DNA from: an uncultured Pelagibacteraceae bacterium
GTDB lineage: Bacteria; Pseudomonadota; Alphaproteobacteria; Pelagibacterales; Pelagibacteraceae
NCBI GenBank assembly: GCA_902519945.1
Contig: CABYLY010000003.1
Span: 1-64,000 of the forward strand
Direction of reading: 5' to 3'
Length of the DNA: 64,000 nt
The notes below the pieces were generated by a model. It saw nothing but the letters and a program-made list of their open reading frames with translations. It searched no databases and was not told where the DNA came from. How positions within the stretch are numbered: position 1 is the stretch's first letter; each line of letters starts with the position of its first letter. The translations under genes were made by a program, and so were the position numbers. Positions 46,473-56,694 of the stretch are shown here, in pieces.

Positions 46473-47147
46473 ATGATAAAAAATATATCAAATCTTGGTG
46501 ACGCAGCTTTGTATTGTGATTTTGGGACTGAGGTGAATAAAGAGATAAATACTAAAGTAATACAATATTTCAAAAGTATTCAACAAGAAAATATTGACGG
46601 TATAAATAATTTAACTCCATCTTATAATAAATTAATTATTTCATTCGACCTTCGAAAAAAAAATTTTAAAACTTTAAAAAAATTGATCGAAAATTTAGAA
46701 GTCATTAATCAAGACAAATTAGTAAGTAATAAGATTAAAATACCTGTTTGTTGCCATGAAAAATTTGCATTGGATATTAAAAGATTAGAAGAAAAGTTAA
46801 AAATAAGTCGTGATAAGATTTATGAAAAATTCTTCAGTAAAGAATTTTTTTGTTATATGACTGGCTTCATTGCAGGTATGCCCTTTTTGGGTGATTTAGA
46901 TCATGAACTACGCGTAAAACGTTTAGAGACTCCAAGAGTTAAAGTACCCAAAGGTTCAGTTGGATTAACAGAACAGTTCGCTAATGTTTATACTTTTGAA
47001 AGTCCTGGAGGATGGAATATCATTGGAAACACACCACGTATTATTTTCGATAATTCAAAAGAGAGTGAACCAAATTTAATTAATCCAGGTGATACAATCA
47101 TTTTTGAACAAATGACACAAGATCAATATAAAGATTATAATGAGTAA
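46473..47147 (+). CDS. pxpB: 5-oxoprolinase subunit B (KipI-like)
   Basis: NLGDAALYCDFG, FFCYMTGFIAGMPFLGDLDHELRVKRLETPRVKVPKGSVGL, SPGGWNIIGNTP. Confidence 0.92.
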   Translation: MIKNISNLGDAALYCDFGTEVNKEINTKVIQYFKSIQQENIDGINNLTPSYNKLIISFDLRKKNFKTLKKLIENLEVINQDKLVSNKIKIPVCCHEKFALDIKRLEEKLKISRDKIYEKFFSKEFFCYMTGFIAGMPFLGDLDHELRVKRLETPRVKVPKGSVGLTEQFANVYTFESPGGWNIIGNTPRIIFDNSKESEPNLINPGDTIIFEQMTQDQYKDYNE

Positions 47148-48084
47148 AAATTATTTTGAAATAAAAAGAGCTGGAATAAACACTACATTTCAGGACCAAG
47201 GCAGAAACAATCTTTATCATATTGGGATTCCATTTAGTGGAGCTATGGATAATAGAAATTTTCAAATTTCTAACAAACTTGTTGGTAATGATTTGAATTC
47301 ACCAACAATCGAATTTGCTTATCAGGGTCCATTATTAAAGTATTTTGGAGATAATATAAATTTTGCGATTTCGGGAGATGTTAAATTTATGGTTCAGAAA
47401 AAAAATAAAGTTATAGAGGGAAATTGTTATCAATCTTTCACATTAGAAAATGGTGATGAAATAGATATTGTTACAACGAACAAATCTGTTTATGGATATT
47501 TAGCAGTTAGTGGCCAACTTGATCTAAATTATCAATGGTCAAGTTGCTCTATTAATACAAAAGCAAATATCGGTGCTAATAATGGAAAAAAAATAGAAGA
47601 TGGAAAAAAAATATATATTTCAAAGATCAATAAAAATTTAAATGATAAAAAATTAAATTACATTAATACAAAAATCGAAAATATAAGAGTTATTCAAGGT
47701 ACAAATTTTGATTATTTTTCTGATGAGGGCAAAAATATCTTTTTCGAAAGAGAATTTACTGTCTCTAAATTAACAGATCGAATGGGGATGAGATTAGAAG
47801 GACCAAAAATAGAAAATATTGTAGATACAAATATAAAATCAGAAGGTTTAATAAAAGGTGTAATTCAAGTACCAGCAGACGGAAATCCAATTATTATGCT
47901 TTCAGACCACGGAACTATTGGGGGTTATCCTAAAATAGGAGTTGTTATTAGCGCTGATTATGACAAATTAGTTCAACTAACCCCTGGTTCAAAAATAAAA
48001 TTTAAAAAAGTTGAATTAGCTGATGCAGAAGTATTATTTAAATTATATGACCTGGAGACGCAAAATTTAATTTCACAAATTTAA
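47140..48084 (+). CDS. pxpC: 5-oxoprolinase subunit C (KipA-like)
   Basis: GINTTFQDQGRNNLYHIGIPFSGAMDNRNFQISNKLVGN, FTVSKLTDRMGMRLEGP, GNPIIMLSDHGTIGGYPKIGVV. Confidence 0.93.
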   Translation: MSKNYFEIKRAGINTTFQDQGRNNLYHIGIPFSGAMDNRNFQISNKLVGNDLNSPTIEFAYQGPLLKYFGDNINFAISGDVKFMVQKKNKVIEGNCYQSFTLENGDEIDIVTTNKSVYGYLAVSGQLDLNYQWSSCSINTKANIGANNGKKIEDGKKIYISKINKNLNDKKLNYINTKIENIRVIQGTNFDYFSDEGKNIFFEREFTVSKLTDRMGMRLEGPKIENIVDTNIKSEGLIKGVIQVPADGNPIIMLSDHGTIGGYPKIGVVISADYDKLVQLTPGSKIKFKKVELADAEVLFKLYDLETQNLISQI

Positions 48085-48962
48085 TGACTTTTATCAGAAA
48101 CTTACCTGGTCCATTATTAATTTTTTTAGGTGCGTTAAGTTTAAGTTTTGGAGGATTAATTGTAAAATCTTTTGAGGGTGCAACATTGTGGCAAATTTTA
48201 TTTTGGAGATCTTTATTTTTTTCTTTAACAGTTTTAGCTTTTCTAATCATTAGTTATAAAACAAAAATAGTAGCGTCCTTTTATAATTCTGGATTACCAG
48301 GTTTTGTTGGAGGAGTTATTTTATCTTTTGGTTTTTGTGGTTATGTTTTTGCTATGTACAATACTACTGTTGCAAACACTAATTTTATTATCTCACTTCA
48401 AATATTATTTCTTGCAATATTTGGGTACTTTTTTCTCAAGGAAAAAATTAATTTAACTACTTTATTTTCTATCTGTCTAGCCATGACAGGTGTTTTAATA
48501 ATGGTTGGAAATTCATTATCACCAGGAGAATTATCTGGAAACTTAGCAGCTTTTACGATGCCTATTACTTTTGCTGTTCTAATAATGATAGTGAGAAAAT
48601 TTCCCACTGTAGACATGGTGCCAGCTCAGTTTGTTGCTGGTGTCAGTTCATGTTTAATTGGCTTTTTGTTATCTCCAAAAATAATGATTTCTCCGAATGA
48701 TATTTTTTTAGGTTTTCTGGCAGGGTTTTTTCAAGTTGGTTTTGGTTTTATATTTATAACTATTGGTGCAAGAACAACACCGTCTGCAATGGTGGGAATC
48801 ATAATGTTATCCGAATCTGTTTTAGGACCTTTATGGGCATTCCTTTTTGTCAGTGAAAGACCTTCTATATTTGGATTAATAGGGGGTGCAATCGTACTTT
48901 TTGCAGTTTTATTACAATTTTACTCGCTTTTGAGTAAACAAAAAAAAATTGTTTCTGATTGA
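48084..48962 (+). CDS. EamA/DMT-family transporter
   Basis: Ten TM-like segments, paired EamA pattern (LWQILFWRSLFF; RTTPSAMVGIIMLSESVLGPLWAFLFVSERPS). Confidence 0.88.
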   Translation: MTFIRNLPGPLLIFLGALSLSFGGLIVKSFEGATLWQILFWRSLFFSLTVLAFLIISYKTKIVASFYNSGLPGFVGGVILSFGFCGYVFAMYNTTVANTNFIISLQILFLAIFGYFFLKEKINLTTLFSICLAMTGVLIMVGNSLSPGELSGNLAAFTMPITFAVLIMIVRKFPTVDMVPAQFVAGVSSCLIGFLLSPKIMISPNDIFLGFLAGFFQVGFGFIFITIGARTTPSAMVGIIMLSESVLGPLWAFLFVSERPSIFGLIGGAIVLFAVLLQFYSLLSKQKKIVSD

Positions 48963-48992
48963 CTTTTTTCTATACATATAAGATTATTTAGC

Positions 48993-49152
48993 CACGGGAG
49001 AGACTACAGATTATCGTAGCGCCGAAGGAGCAACCACCCAGGAATCTCTCAGGCAAAAAGGACCGTAACATATTAACTCTGGAAAGAGATTTAATTCTCG
49101 CCGAAGGAGCAAAACTCTCAGGCAAATATACAGATGGGTACAAAGAGTTAAT
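48993..49152 (+). ncRNA. Tandem glycine riboswitch upstream of gcvT
   Basis: GGGAGAGAC...GCGCCGAAGGAGCAA...TCTCTCAGGCAAAAAGGACCG then CTCTGGAAAGAGA...CTCGCCGAAGGAGCAAAACTCTCAGGCAAATATACAGATGGG...AGAG. Confidence 0.95.
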
Positions 49153-50256
49153 ATGGAAACAAAAAAAACATCGCTGTACCAATTACACCAAGATTGTAAT
49201 GCAAAATTTGTTGAATTTGCAGGCTATCAAATGCCGATACAATATTCAGAAGGTATTATAGAAGAGCATAAATTCACAAGAAATCACTCAGGTATCTTTG
49301 ATGTTTCCCACATGGGTCAGCTATTTATTTATGGTGGTGAAGACTTAATTAAAGATTTAGAAAAAATTTTTCCTTTAAATCTAAAAAATTTAAAATTAAA
49401 TCATTCAAAATACAGCTTCTTAATGGATAAAGATGCTGGGATACATGACGATTTGATTATTACAAAAACAAATGAGGGTTTTTTAATAATTCTTAATGCA
49501 GCATGCAAAGATAATGACTTCAAAATTTTAAAAGAACTTCTTAAAGAGAAGTACAAAATGGTTTTGAATGAAAATAGATCTCTAATTGCCATTCAGGGTC
49601 CTAAATCATCAGAAATTCTTAATGATGTTATTAATGGTGTGAAAGATCTTAATTTTATGTCAGGAAACTGGTTTAAATTTGAAAATCAAAAAGTTTATAT
49701 TACGCGATCTGGTTATACAGGCGAAGATGGTTTTGAGATATCTATTGCTAACGATTTTGTAGACAAACTAACCAGAGAATTAATTAACAAAGGGTCTAAA
49801 TTGATAGGTCTTGGAGCAAGAGATACATTAAGACTGGAAGCTGGTTTATGTCTTTATGGTCATGATCTTGATAAAGACAAAACTCCAGTGGAAGCAAATT
49901 TAAAGTGGGCTATTTCAAAAGAAAGAATTTCTAAAGGAGATTTTATTGGCTCTGATATAATTATTAAACAATTAAATGATGGTGTTAGCAAAATAAGAGT
50001 TGGAATTAAACCTGAGGGAAGAATTATTGCTAGAGAAAAAACAAAAATATTTAATCAATCAGATGTTCATATTGGAGAAATCACAAGTGGTACATTTGGA
50101 CCAAGTGTTAATGGGCCTGTTGCAATGGGTTATGTGGGAAATGAATTTTCGAAAAAAAATACTAAGGTATTTTTAGAAGTAAGAGGTAAAAAACATCCTG
50201 CAAGTATTTGCAGCTTACCATTTTATAAAAAAAGTTATGTTAAAGGAGTAAATTAA
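49153..50256 (+). CDS. gcvT: Glycine cleavage system T protein (aminomethyltransferase)
   Basis: [56 protein letters not shown]. Confidence 0.97.
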   Translation: METKKTSLYQLHQDCNAKFVEFAGYQMPIQYSEGIIEEHKFTRNHSGIFDVSHMGQLFIYGGEDLIKDLEKIFPLNLKNLKLNHSKYSFLMDKDAGIHDDLIITKTNEGFLIILNAACKDNDFKILKELLKEKYKMVLNENRSLIAIQGPKSSEILNDVINGVKDLNFMSGNWFKFENQKVYITRSGYTGEDGFEISIANDFVDKLTRELINKGSKLIGLGARDTLRLEAGLCLYGHDLDKDKTPVEANLKWAISKERISKGDFIGSDIIIKQLNDGVSKIRVGIKPEGRIIAREKTKIFNQSDVHIGEITSGTFGPSVNGPVAMGYVGNEFSKKNTKVFLEVRGKKHPASICSLPFYKKSYVKGVN

Positions 50257-50636
50257 TGAGTGAAGTAAAATATTCAAAAGAACATGAGTGGATTAAGCTA
50301 GATGGAGATGTTGCAACAATAGGTATTACACAACATGCAACAGAAATGTTGGGTGATATAGTTTTTGCAGAACTTCCAGAAAAAGGTGCTAACGTAGAGA
50401 AAGATGGTACAGCTGGTGTTGTAGAGTCAACCAAAGCCGCTAGTGATGTATATACACCTGTGAGTGGCGAAGTGGTTGATACAAATCAAGCTATAGTAGA
50501 TGATCCATCAAAAATTAATCAAGATCCAGAAGACTCGGCTTGGTTTTTTAAACTTAAAATAAAAGATCCATCAGAAATGGATACTTTAATGAATAAAGAT
50601 GATTACGACAAATTTGCAAAGGAGACTTCAGCATAA
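50256..50636 (+). CDS. gcvH: Glycine cleavage system H protein
   Basis: [59 protein letters not shown] lipoyl site. Confidence 0.98.
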   Translation: MSEVKYSKEHEWIKLDGDVATIGITQHATEMLGDIVFAELPEKGANVEKDGTAGVVESTKAASDVYTPVSGEVVDTNQAIVDDPSKINQDPEDSAWFFKLKIKDPSEMDTLMNKDDYDKFAKETSA

Positions 50637-53506
50637 TGTTACCAAATTCAGAAAAAGATTTTTTAAAAAGACATATTGGTCCTTCTAAAGAAGACCAATC
50701 AAAAATGTTAAAAGAATTAAATTATCAATCACTAGATGATTTGATTGACAATACTGTTCCAGAAAAAATAAAGTTTAAAGGTGAACTTAATATTGGCGAT
50801 TCAAACTCGGAGTACGAGGCGTTAAGAAAGTTACGAGCAATTTCGAAAAAAAATCAAGTTTACTCAAATTTTATCGGTATGGGTTACTATGGAACATATA
50901 CACCCTACGTAATTTTGAGAAATTTATTAGAAAATCCAGGTTGGTATACTTCATATACACCTTATCAGCCTGAGGTAGCTCAAGGAAGACTCGAGATGTT
51001 ATTGAACTTTCAACAAATGATTGTTGACTTTACGGGAATGGATATTGCCAATGCTTCTTTATTAGATGAAGGCACAGCAGCAGCAGAGGCTATGGGTCTA
51101 AGCCATAGATTGAATAAAAAAGATAGTAATTTAGTTTTTGTTTCTGAAGATTGTCATCCTCAAACAATAAATGTAATTCAGACAAGAGCTGAACCAATGG
51201 GTTTAAAGGTTTTAGTTGGAAAAGAGGATGAAGTTTTAGACCAGCTAAAAGAGGATTTAGTTTGTGGAATTTTACAATATCCTGGAACTTTAGGAGACAT
51301 TAAAGACCCAAGTGAAGCAATTAGCAAAATTCACAAAAAAAACGGTAAGGCTGTATTAGCTTGTGATCTGTTAGCCCTAGCAAAATTAAAAACGCCAAGA
51401 GAACTTGGCGCCGACATTGCAGTTGGAAGCTCTCAAAGATTTGGTATTCCAATGGGATATGGAGGTCCGCATGCAGCTTTTTTTGCTACAAAAGATGAGT
51501 TTAAAAGATCAATGCCCGGAAGGATTGTCGGTGTATCAGTTGATAGACACGGTAATAAGGCATATAGATTATCATTACAAACTAGAGAGCAACATATCAG
51601 AAGAGATAAGGCAACAAGTAATATTTGTACTGCCCAAGCTTTATTAGCAATTGTGTCAGCAGCATATGCTATTTATCATGGTCCGGATGGAATTAAAAAT
51701 ATTTCAGAAAGAGTGTCTCAATTGGCAAAAAGTTTTGCTGATAAAATAAAACAATCAGGATACGAGCTTTATTCGAATAATTTTTTTGACACAGTTACTA
51801 TTATTACTAAAGAAAAGACTGATCAAATTTATAAGAATGCTCTGAACCAGAGAGTTAATATTCGAAAAGTAAATTCTGAAATGCTTGCTGTTTCATTTGA
51901 TGAAAGAAAAAATGTATATAGAGTAAATCAACTATTAAAAATTTTTAATGCAGCAGAATCTATCAAAAAAGAAGATCCATCAGTAAGTTTACCTAATCTT
52001 CCAAAAAACTTATTAAGAACTTCAAAATATTTGGAGCACCCAGTTTTCAACTCATATCACTCTGAAACTGAAATGCTTAGATATTTAAAAAGATTAGAAG
52101 ATAAAGATATAGCATTGAATAGAACTATGATTGCACTCGGCTCATGCACAATGAAGTTAAACGCTGCTGCCGAAATGATCCCAATATCATGGAAAGAATT
52201 TGCAGAACCTCATCCGTTTGTTCCAGTTGAACAAATGGAAGGTTTTAGAGATTTATTTACTGATCTAAAAAATTGGTTGCGTTCAATAACTGGTTTTTCA
52301 GGTGTTTCTTTGCAACCTAATGCAGGAGCTCAAGGTGAGTATGCGGGTTTAATGGTTATCAGAAAGTATCATTTAGATAGAGGCGAAGCTAATCGAAATA
52401 TATGTTTAATTCCAAGTTCAGCACATGGCACTAACCCTGCAAGTGCACAAATGGTTGGAATGAAGGTGGTAGTTGTTAATTGTGATAAAGAAGGAAATGT
52501 TGATTTTGATGATTTAAAGAAAAAAGCTGAACAACATTCTGAAAATCTTGGGGCACTAATGGTAACTTATCCATCTACCCATGGAGTATTTGAGGAAAAA
52601 ATAACTGATATCTGTGAGTTAGTTCATAAACATGGAGGTCAGGTTTACATGGATGGAGCAAATCTAAATGCCTTAGTAGGTGTTGCAAAGCCTGGAAATT
52701 TTGGTCCAGATGTTTGTCATATTAATTTGCATAAAACATTTTGTATCCCACACGGTGGGGGAGGACCTGGTATGGGACCAATCGCTTGTAAAAGACATTT
52801 GCAAGTTTATTTACCCAATCACCCAGTGATTAAAGATTGTGGACCAACATCTGGTATTGGAGCAGTGTCGGCAGCTCCTTGGGGTAGTTCAAGTATTTTA
52901 TCAATCTCTTGGATGTATATTAAAATGATGGGATCAGCTGGATTAAAACTTGCTACTGAAGTGGCAATATTAAATGCAAATTATATTGCTCATAGACTAA
53001 AAGATCATTTTCCAATTTTATATAAAGGATCAAATGGAAATGTTGCTCATGAATGTATTATTGATATTAGAAATATTAAATCAGAGACAGGAGTGACAGA
53101 AGAAGATATTGCAAAAAGATTAATAGATTATGGATTTCATGCACCAACCATGTCATGGCCTGTAGCTGGTACAATGATGATAGAGCCAACCGAAAGTGAA
53201 GGTTTGTCAGAACTTGATAGATTTTGTGACACTTTAATTAAGATTAAAGAAGAAATTGAAAAAATTAAATCAGGTGAATTTGATAAAATAGACAATCCAA
53301 TAAAAAATGCTCCTCACACAGACAGTGAATTAGCTTCTGATGATTGGACACATAAATACTCAAGAGCAGAAGCTGCTTATCCAGCAAAATTCTTAAGATC
53401 AAATAAATTTTGGCCTCCAGTTGCAAGAGTGGACAATGTTTATGGTGACAAGAATATATTTTGTACTTGTCCAAGCATAGATGAATTTAAAGAAGATGCA
53501 GCTTAA
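50636..53506 (+). CDS. gcvP: Glycine dehydrogenase (decarboxylating), single polypeptide P protein
   Basis: FIGMGYYGTYTPYVILRNLLENPGWYTSYTPYQPEVAQGRLE, HINLHKTFCIPHGGGGPGMGPI. Confidence 0.98.
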   Translation: MLPNSEKDFLKRHIGPSKEDQSKMLKELNYQSLDDLIDNTVPEKIKFKGELNIGDSNSEYEALRKLRAISKKNQVYSNFIGMGYYGTYTPYVILRNLLENPGWYTSYTPYQPEVAQGRLEMLLNFQQMIVDFTGMDIANASLLDEGTAAAEAMGLSHRLNKKDSNLVFVSEDCHPQTINVIQTRAEPMGLKVLVGKEDEVLDQLKEDLVCGILQYPGTLGDIKDPSEAISKIHKKNGKAVLACDLLALAKLKTPRELGADIAVGSSQRFGIPMGYGGPHAAFFATKDEFKRSMPGRIVGVSVDRHGNKAYRLSLQTREQHIRRDKATSNICTAQALLAIVSAAYAIYHGPDGIKNISERVSQLAKSFADKIKQSGYELYSNNFFDTVTIITKEKTDQIYKNALNQRVNIRKVNSEMLAVSFDERKNVYRVNQLLKIFNAAESIKKEDPSVSLPNLPKNLLRTSKYLEHPVFNSYHSETEMLRYLKRLEDKDIALNRTMIALGSCTMKLNAAAEMIPISWKEFAEPHPFVPVEQMEGFRDLFTDLKNWLRSITGFSGVSLQPNAGAQGEYAGLMVIRKYHLDRGEANRNICLIPSSAHGTNPASAQMVGMKVVVVNCDKEGNVDFDDLKKKAEQHSENLGALMVTYPSTHGVFEEKITDICELVHKHGGQVYMDGANLNALVGVAKPGNFGPDVCHINLHKTFCIPHGGGGPGMGPIACKRHLQVYLPNHPVIKDCGPTSGIGAVSAAPWGSSSILSISWMYIKMMGSAGLKLATEVAILNANYIAHRLKDHFPILYKGSNGNVAHECIIDIRNIKSETGVTEEDIAKRLIDYGFHAPTMSWPVAGTMMIEPTESEGLSELDRFCDTLIKIKEEIEKIKSGEFDKIDNPIKNAPHTDSELASDDWTHKYSRAEAAYPAKFLRSNKFWPPVARVDNVYGDKNIFCTCPSIDEFKEDAA

Positions 53507-53512
53507 AAATTA

Positions 53513-54751
53513 ATGAAGATTGCTGTTGTCGGTTCAGGCATATCAGGATTAAGCGCTGCATATTACTTATCTAAAAAACATCATGTAGATCTTTTCGAGA
53601 AGGAAGATCGTTTCGGTGGTCACTCTCATACTATTGATTTATCTTTTGGTACAAAAAAAGTTCCAGTTGATATAGGTTTTATTGTATTCAACTATGCAAC
53701 CTATCCACATTTAATAAATTTTTTTGAGGAGAATAATATTGCAATTGAAAAAAGCGATATGTCTTTTTCTGTGTCAGTTGAAAAATCTTCGTTTGAATAT
53801 TGCGGTAGAGGATTAAGCGGAATTTTTTCGAATAAGAGTAATCTGTTTAATTTAAGATTCCTCAAAATGTTTTATGATATAATTCAGTTTTACAAAAAAT
53901 GTGATAATATAAAAAAAATTGATCAAGAAACTACACTTGGTGATTATTTGAGTAAGGAAAATCTTTCAAAAGAGTTTATCAATTATCATTTGATACCGAT
54001 GGTCTCAGCTATATGGTCAATGCCACCAAGTGCTGCTAGTCAAATGCCATTAAGATTTTTTTTAAAGTTTTTCCAAAATCATGGTTTGTTTAAATTAAAA
54101 AATAGACCTCAGTGGTACACAGTCTCAAATCGAAGTAGATCCTATGTTCAAAATATTGTTTCAAAAATCAGTGGTGAACATTTTAAAAATTATCCAATCA
54201 AAAAAATTAAATCAAAAACAACAGGGATAGATTTATATTATGGCGGAGAAAGTGAATATTTTGGTTATGATAAAGTTGTAATTGCAACGCATGCTGATGA
54301 AGCTTTATCAATAATTGATAATCCAACTGATCAGGAAAAAAACATCCTATCAAATTATAAGTATAAAGAGAACACTGCATATATTCATATAGATGAACAA
54401 GTTATGCCAAAAAATAAAAAAGCCTGGTGCTCATGGAATTCTTCAATTAAAAAAAACGAAATAGAAAAAAATTCAATTACTTATTGGTTAAATTTATTAC
54501 AAAATCTTAAATGTGAAGAAAATATTTTTCTTACTTTAAATCCTTATTTTGCAATCGATGAGAAAAAAGTTTTAAAAAAAGTTAAATTTACACATCCTTA
54601 TTTTGATCAATCGGCATTAAATTTTCAAAACCAGCTTATAAATTTACAAAATAAAAGAAATATGCTTTTTTGTGGTAGTTATTTTGGTTACGGTTTTCAT
54701 GAAGATGGAATAAAGTCATCTATTGAAATGCTTAAAAACCTTAATGACTAG
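53513..54751 (+). CDS. NAD/FAD-dependent amine-oxidase-like oxidoreductase
   Basis: IAVVGSGISGLSAAYYLSKKHHVDLFEKEDRFGGHSHTIDL; precedes DUF1365 and Cfa-like genes. Confidence 0.88.
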   Translation: MKIAVVGSGISGLSAAYYLSKKHHVDLFEKEDRFGGHSHTIDLSFGTKKVPVDIGFIVFNYATYPHLINFFEENNIAIEKSDMSFSVSVEKSSFEYCGRGLSGIFSNKSNLFNLRFLKMFYDIIQFYKKCDNIKKIDQETTLGDYLSKENLSKEFINYHLIPMVSAIWSMPPSAASQMPLRFFLKFFQNHGLFKLKNRPQWYTVSNRSRSYVQNIVSKISGEHFKNYPIKKIKSKTTGIDLYYGGESEYFGYDKVVIATHADEALSIIDNPTDQEKNILSNYKYKENTAYIHIDEQVMPKNKKAWCSWNSSIKKNEIEKNSITYWLNLLQNLKCEENIFLTLNPYFAIDEKKVLKKVKFTHPYFDQSALNFQNQLINLQNKRNMLFCGSYFGYGFHEDGIKSSIEMLKNLND

Positions 54752-55502
54752 TTGTATTTATAACGGCACTGTTATTCATAAAAGATTTAAACCAAAAATA
54801 CATTTTTTTAAATATAAAGTATTTTCACTTTTAATTGACCTTTCCGAATTAGAAAAATTGGATAAAACAATCAGTCTCTTTTCATATAATAAATTTAATT
54901 TAGTTAGTTTTTTTGATAAAGACCATGGTGAAAGAGATGGCTCATCTTTAATAAATTGGGTAAAAAAAAATCTTAAACAAAATAATATTAATTGTGAAAA
55001 TATAACAATTAAACTCTTGTGTTACCCAAGAATATTTGGATATGTTTTTAATCCTCTAAGCGTTTTTTATGTATACAACGATCACAACGATTTAATATCT
55101 ATACTTTATGAGGTAAAAAATACTTTTGGAGAGCAACACACATATGTTTTTAAAGTAAGTAATAATAATATGATACAGCATAATTGTGAGAAAAAATTTC
55201 ATGTTTCACCATTTATTGAAATGAATTGTAATTATTTTTTTAGAATTTTAAAACCTGCAGATAAAATTTCAGTAATCATTGATCAATATCAATTAGATGA
55301 AAAAATATTGTATGCTTCTCAAGATGGTAAAAGAACAGATTTTACAACTTCAGAGTTAATCAAATCTTATTTAAAACACCCATTAATGACCTTTAAGATT
55401 ATTACAGCGATACATTTTGAAGCGTTTAAATTATGGACCAAAGGAATAAAGTTTGTACAGAAAAAATTAAAAATAAGAAACAATATATCTTTTGAAAATT
55501 AA
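54723..55502 (+). CDS. DUF1365 family protein
   Basis: IYNGTVIHKRFKPKIHFFKYKVFSLLIDLSE, LLCYPRIFGYVFNPLSVFYVY, FHVSPFIEMNCNYFFR. Confidence 0.9.
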   Translation: MKCLKTLMTSCIYNGTVIHKRFKPKIHFFKYKVFSLLIDLSELEKLDKTISLFSYNKFNLVSFFDKDHGERDGSSLINWVKKNLKQNNINCENITIKLLCYPRIFGYVFNPLSVFYVYNDHNDLISILYEVKNTFGEQHTYVFKVSNNNMIQHNCEKKFHVSPFIEMNCNYFFRILKPADKISVIIDQYQLDEKILYASQDGKRTDFTTSELIKSYLKHPLMTFKIITAIHFEAFKLWTKGIKFVQKKLKIRNNISFEN

Positions 55503-56680
55503 TGGCTTTAAATAAATTTTCAGACAAAATAGTTTTTAGTATATTATCCAAAATTAATGTTGGGTATTTAGAAATTACTAACTATCAAGGTAAAGTTTTT
55601 AGATTTGGAAATCCTCAAGATGATTTAAAAGCTCAATTGAAAATAAAAAATCCAAATTTTTCTTTTAACCTTATAAAAAGTGGCAGTATTGGGTTTGCTG
55701 AGTCTTACATGAGAGGAGAATTTGAAACTGATAATTTGTCTAATTTAATTGAAATAACTGCTAGAAATATCAAAATTATCTATAAGTTTTCTGGTTTACT
55801 TGATTTCCCTATCGTTAATTTTTTTAAGAATATGTTTATAAAAAATACAAAAAATAGAAGTAAAGAAAATATTGCAAAACATTATGATCTGGGAAATGAT
55901 TTTTTTTCATTATGGCTCGATGACACTTTAACTTATTCAAGTGGAATTTTTAGTGAGACCGCTAAAGATCTTTCAGATGCACAAAATAATAAATATCAAA
56001 AAATGATAGATTTAATCAAACCCAGCAACGGTGATAGAGTATTAGAGATTGGATGTGGTTGGGGCGGTTTTGCTGAATATTTAGGTAAAAAATATGATGT
56101 GAAACTTGATTGTATTACAATTTCAAAAAAACAATTTGAATATGCAAAACAGAGAATTCATAATTGTGGTTTAAATGAAAAAGTAAATATTGAAATAAAA
56201 GATTATAGAGATTTAAAGAATAAATATAATTCAATAGCGTCCATAGAAATGATTGAGGCAGTAGGGCAAAATTATTTGGAAAGTTATTTTAAAACTATTA
56301 AGAAAAACCTTTCTACAGATGGCAGGGCAGCCATTCAAGCAATTACGATCGATGATAATTTATTTGATAGATATAAAACTAAACAAGATTTTATTCAGAA
56401 ATATATTTTTCCAGGTGGATTTCTTCCAAGCAAAAGCAGTTTGAATAGATATGTTTCAGACAATGGCTTAACAATAAAGTCTTACGACTCTTATGCTGAT
56501 CATTATGCAAATACATTAGCTATCTGGAAAAATGAATTTAATAGAAAATGGGATTTAATTAAAAAACAAGGATTTGATATGACTTTTAAGAGAATGTGGG
56601 AATTTTATCTTTCTTATTGCGAAGCTGGATTTAAATCGAAAAATATCGATTTGATACAATTTTCAATTCAAAATAAATAA
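55502..56680 (+). CDS. Cyclopropane-fatty-acyl-phospholipid synthase-like SAM methyltransferase
   Basis: NIAKHYDLGNDFFSLWLDDTLTYSSGIF, VLEIGCGWGGFAEYL, SIEMIEAVGQNYLESYF, KYIFPGGFLPS. Confidence 0.93.
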   Translation: MALNKFSDKIVFSILSKINVGYLEITNYQGKVFRFGNPQDDLKAQLKIKNPNFSFNLIKSGSIGFAESYMRGEFETDNLSNLIEITARNIKIIYKFSGLLDFPIVNFFKNMFIKNTKNRSKENIAKHYDLGNDFFSLWLDDTLTYSSGIFSETAKDLSDAQNNKYQKMIDLIKPSNGDRVLEIGCGWGGFAEYLGKKYDVKLDCITISKKQFEYAKQRIHNCGLNEKVNIEIKDYRDLKNKYNSIASIEMIEAVGQNYLESYFKTIKKNLSTDGRAAIQAITIDDNLFDRYKTKQDFIQKYIFPGGFLPSKSSLNRYVSDNGLTIKSYDSYADHYANTLAIWKNEFNRKWDLIKKQGFDMTFKRMWEFYLSYCEAGFKSKNIDLIQFSIQNK

Positions 56681-56694
56681 AAAACAGGAGGATT

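Noticed and set aside
49021-49120. Direct repeat CGCCGAAGGAGCAA occurring twice, possible mobile repeat
   Set aside because: Explained by the two aptamers of the tandem glycine riboswitch
51405-51647. 80-aa ORF overlapping gcvP
   Set aside because: Lies inside the conserved P protein in another frame
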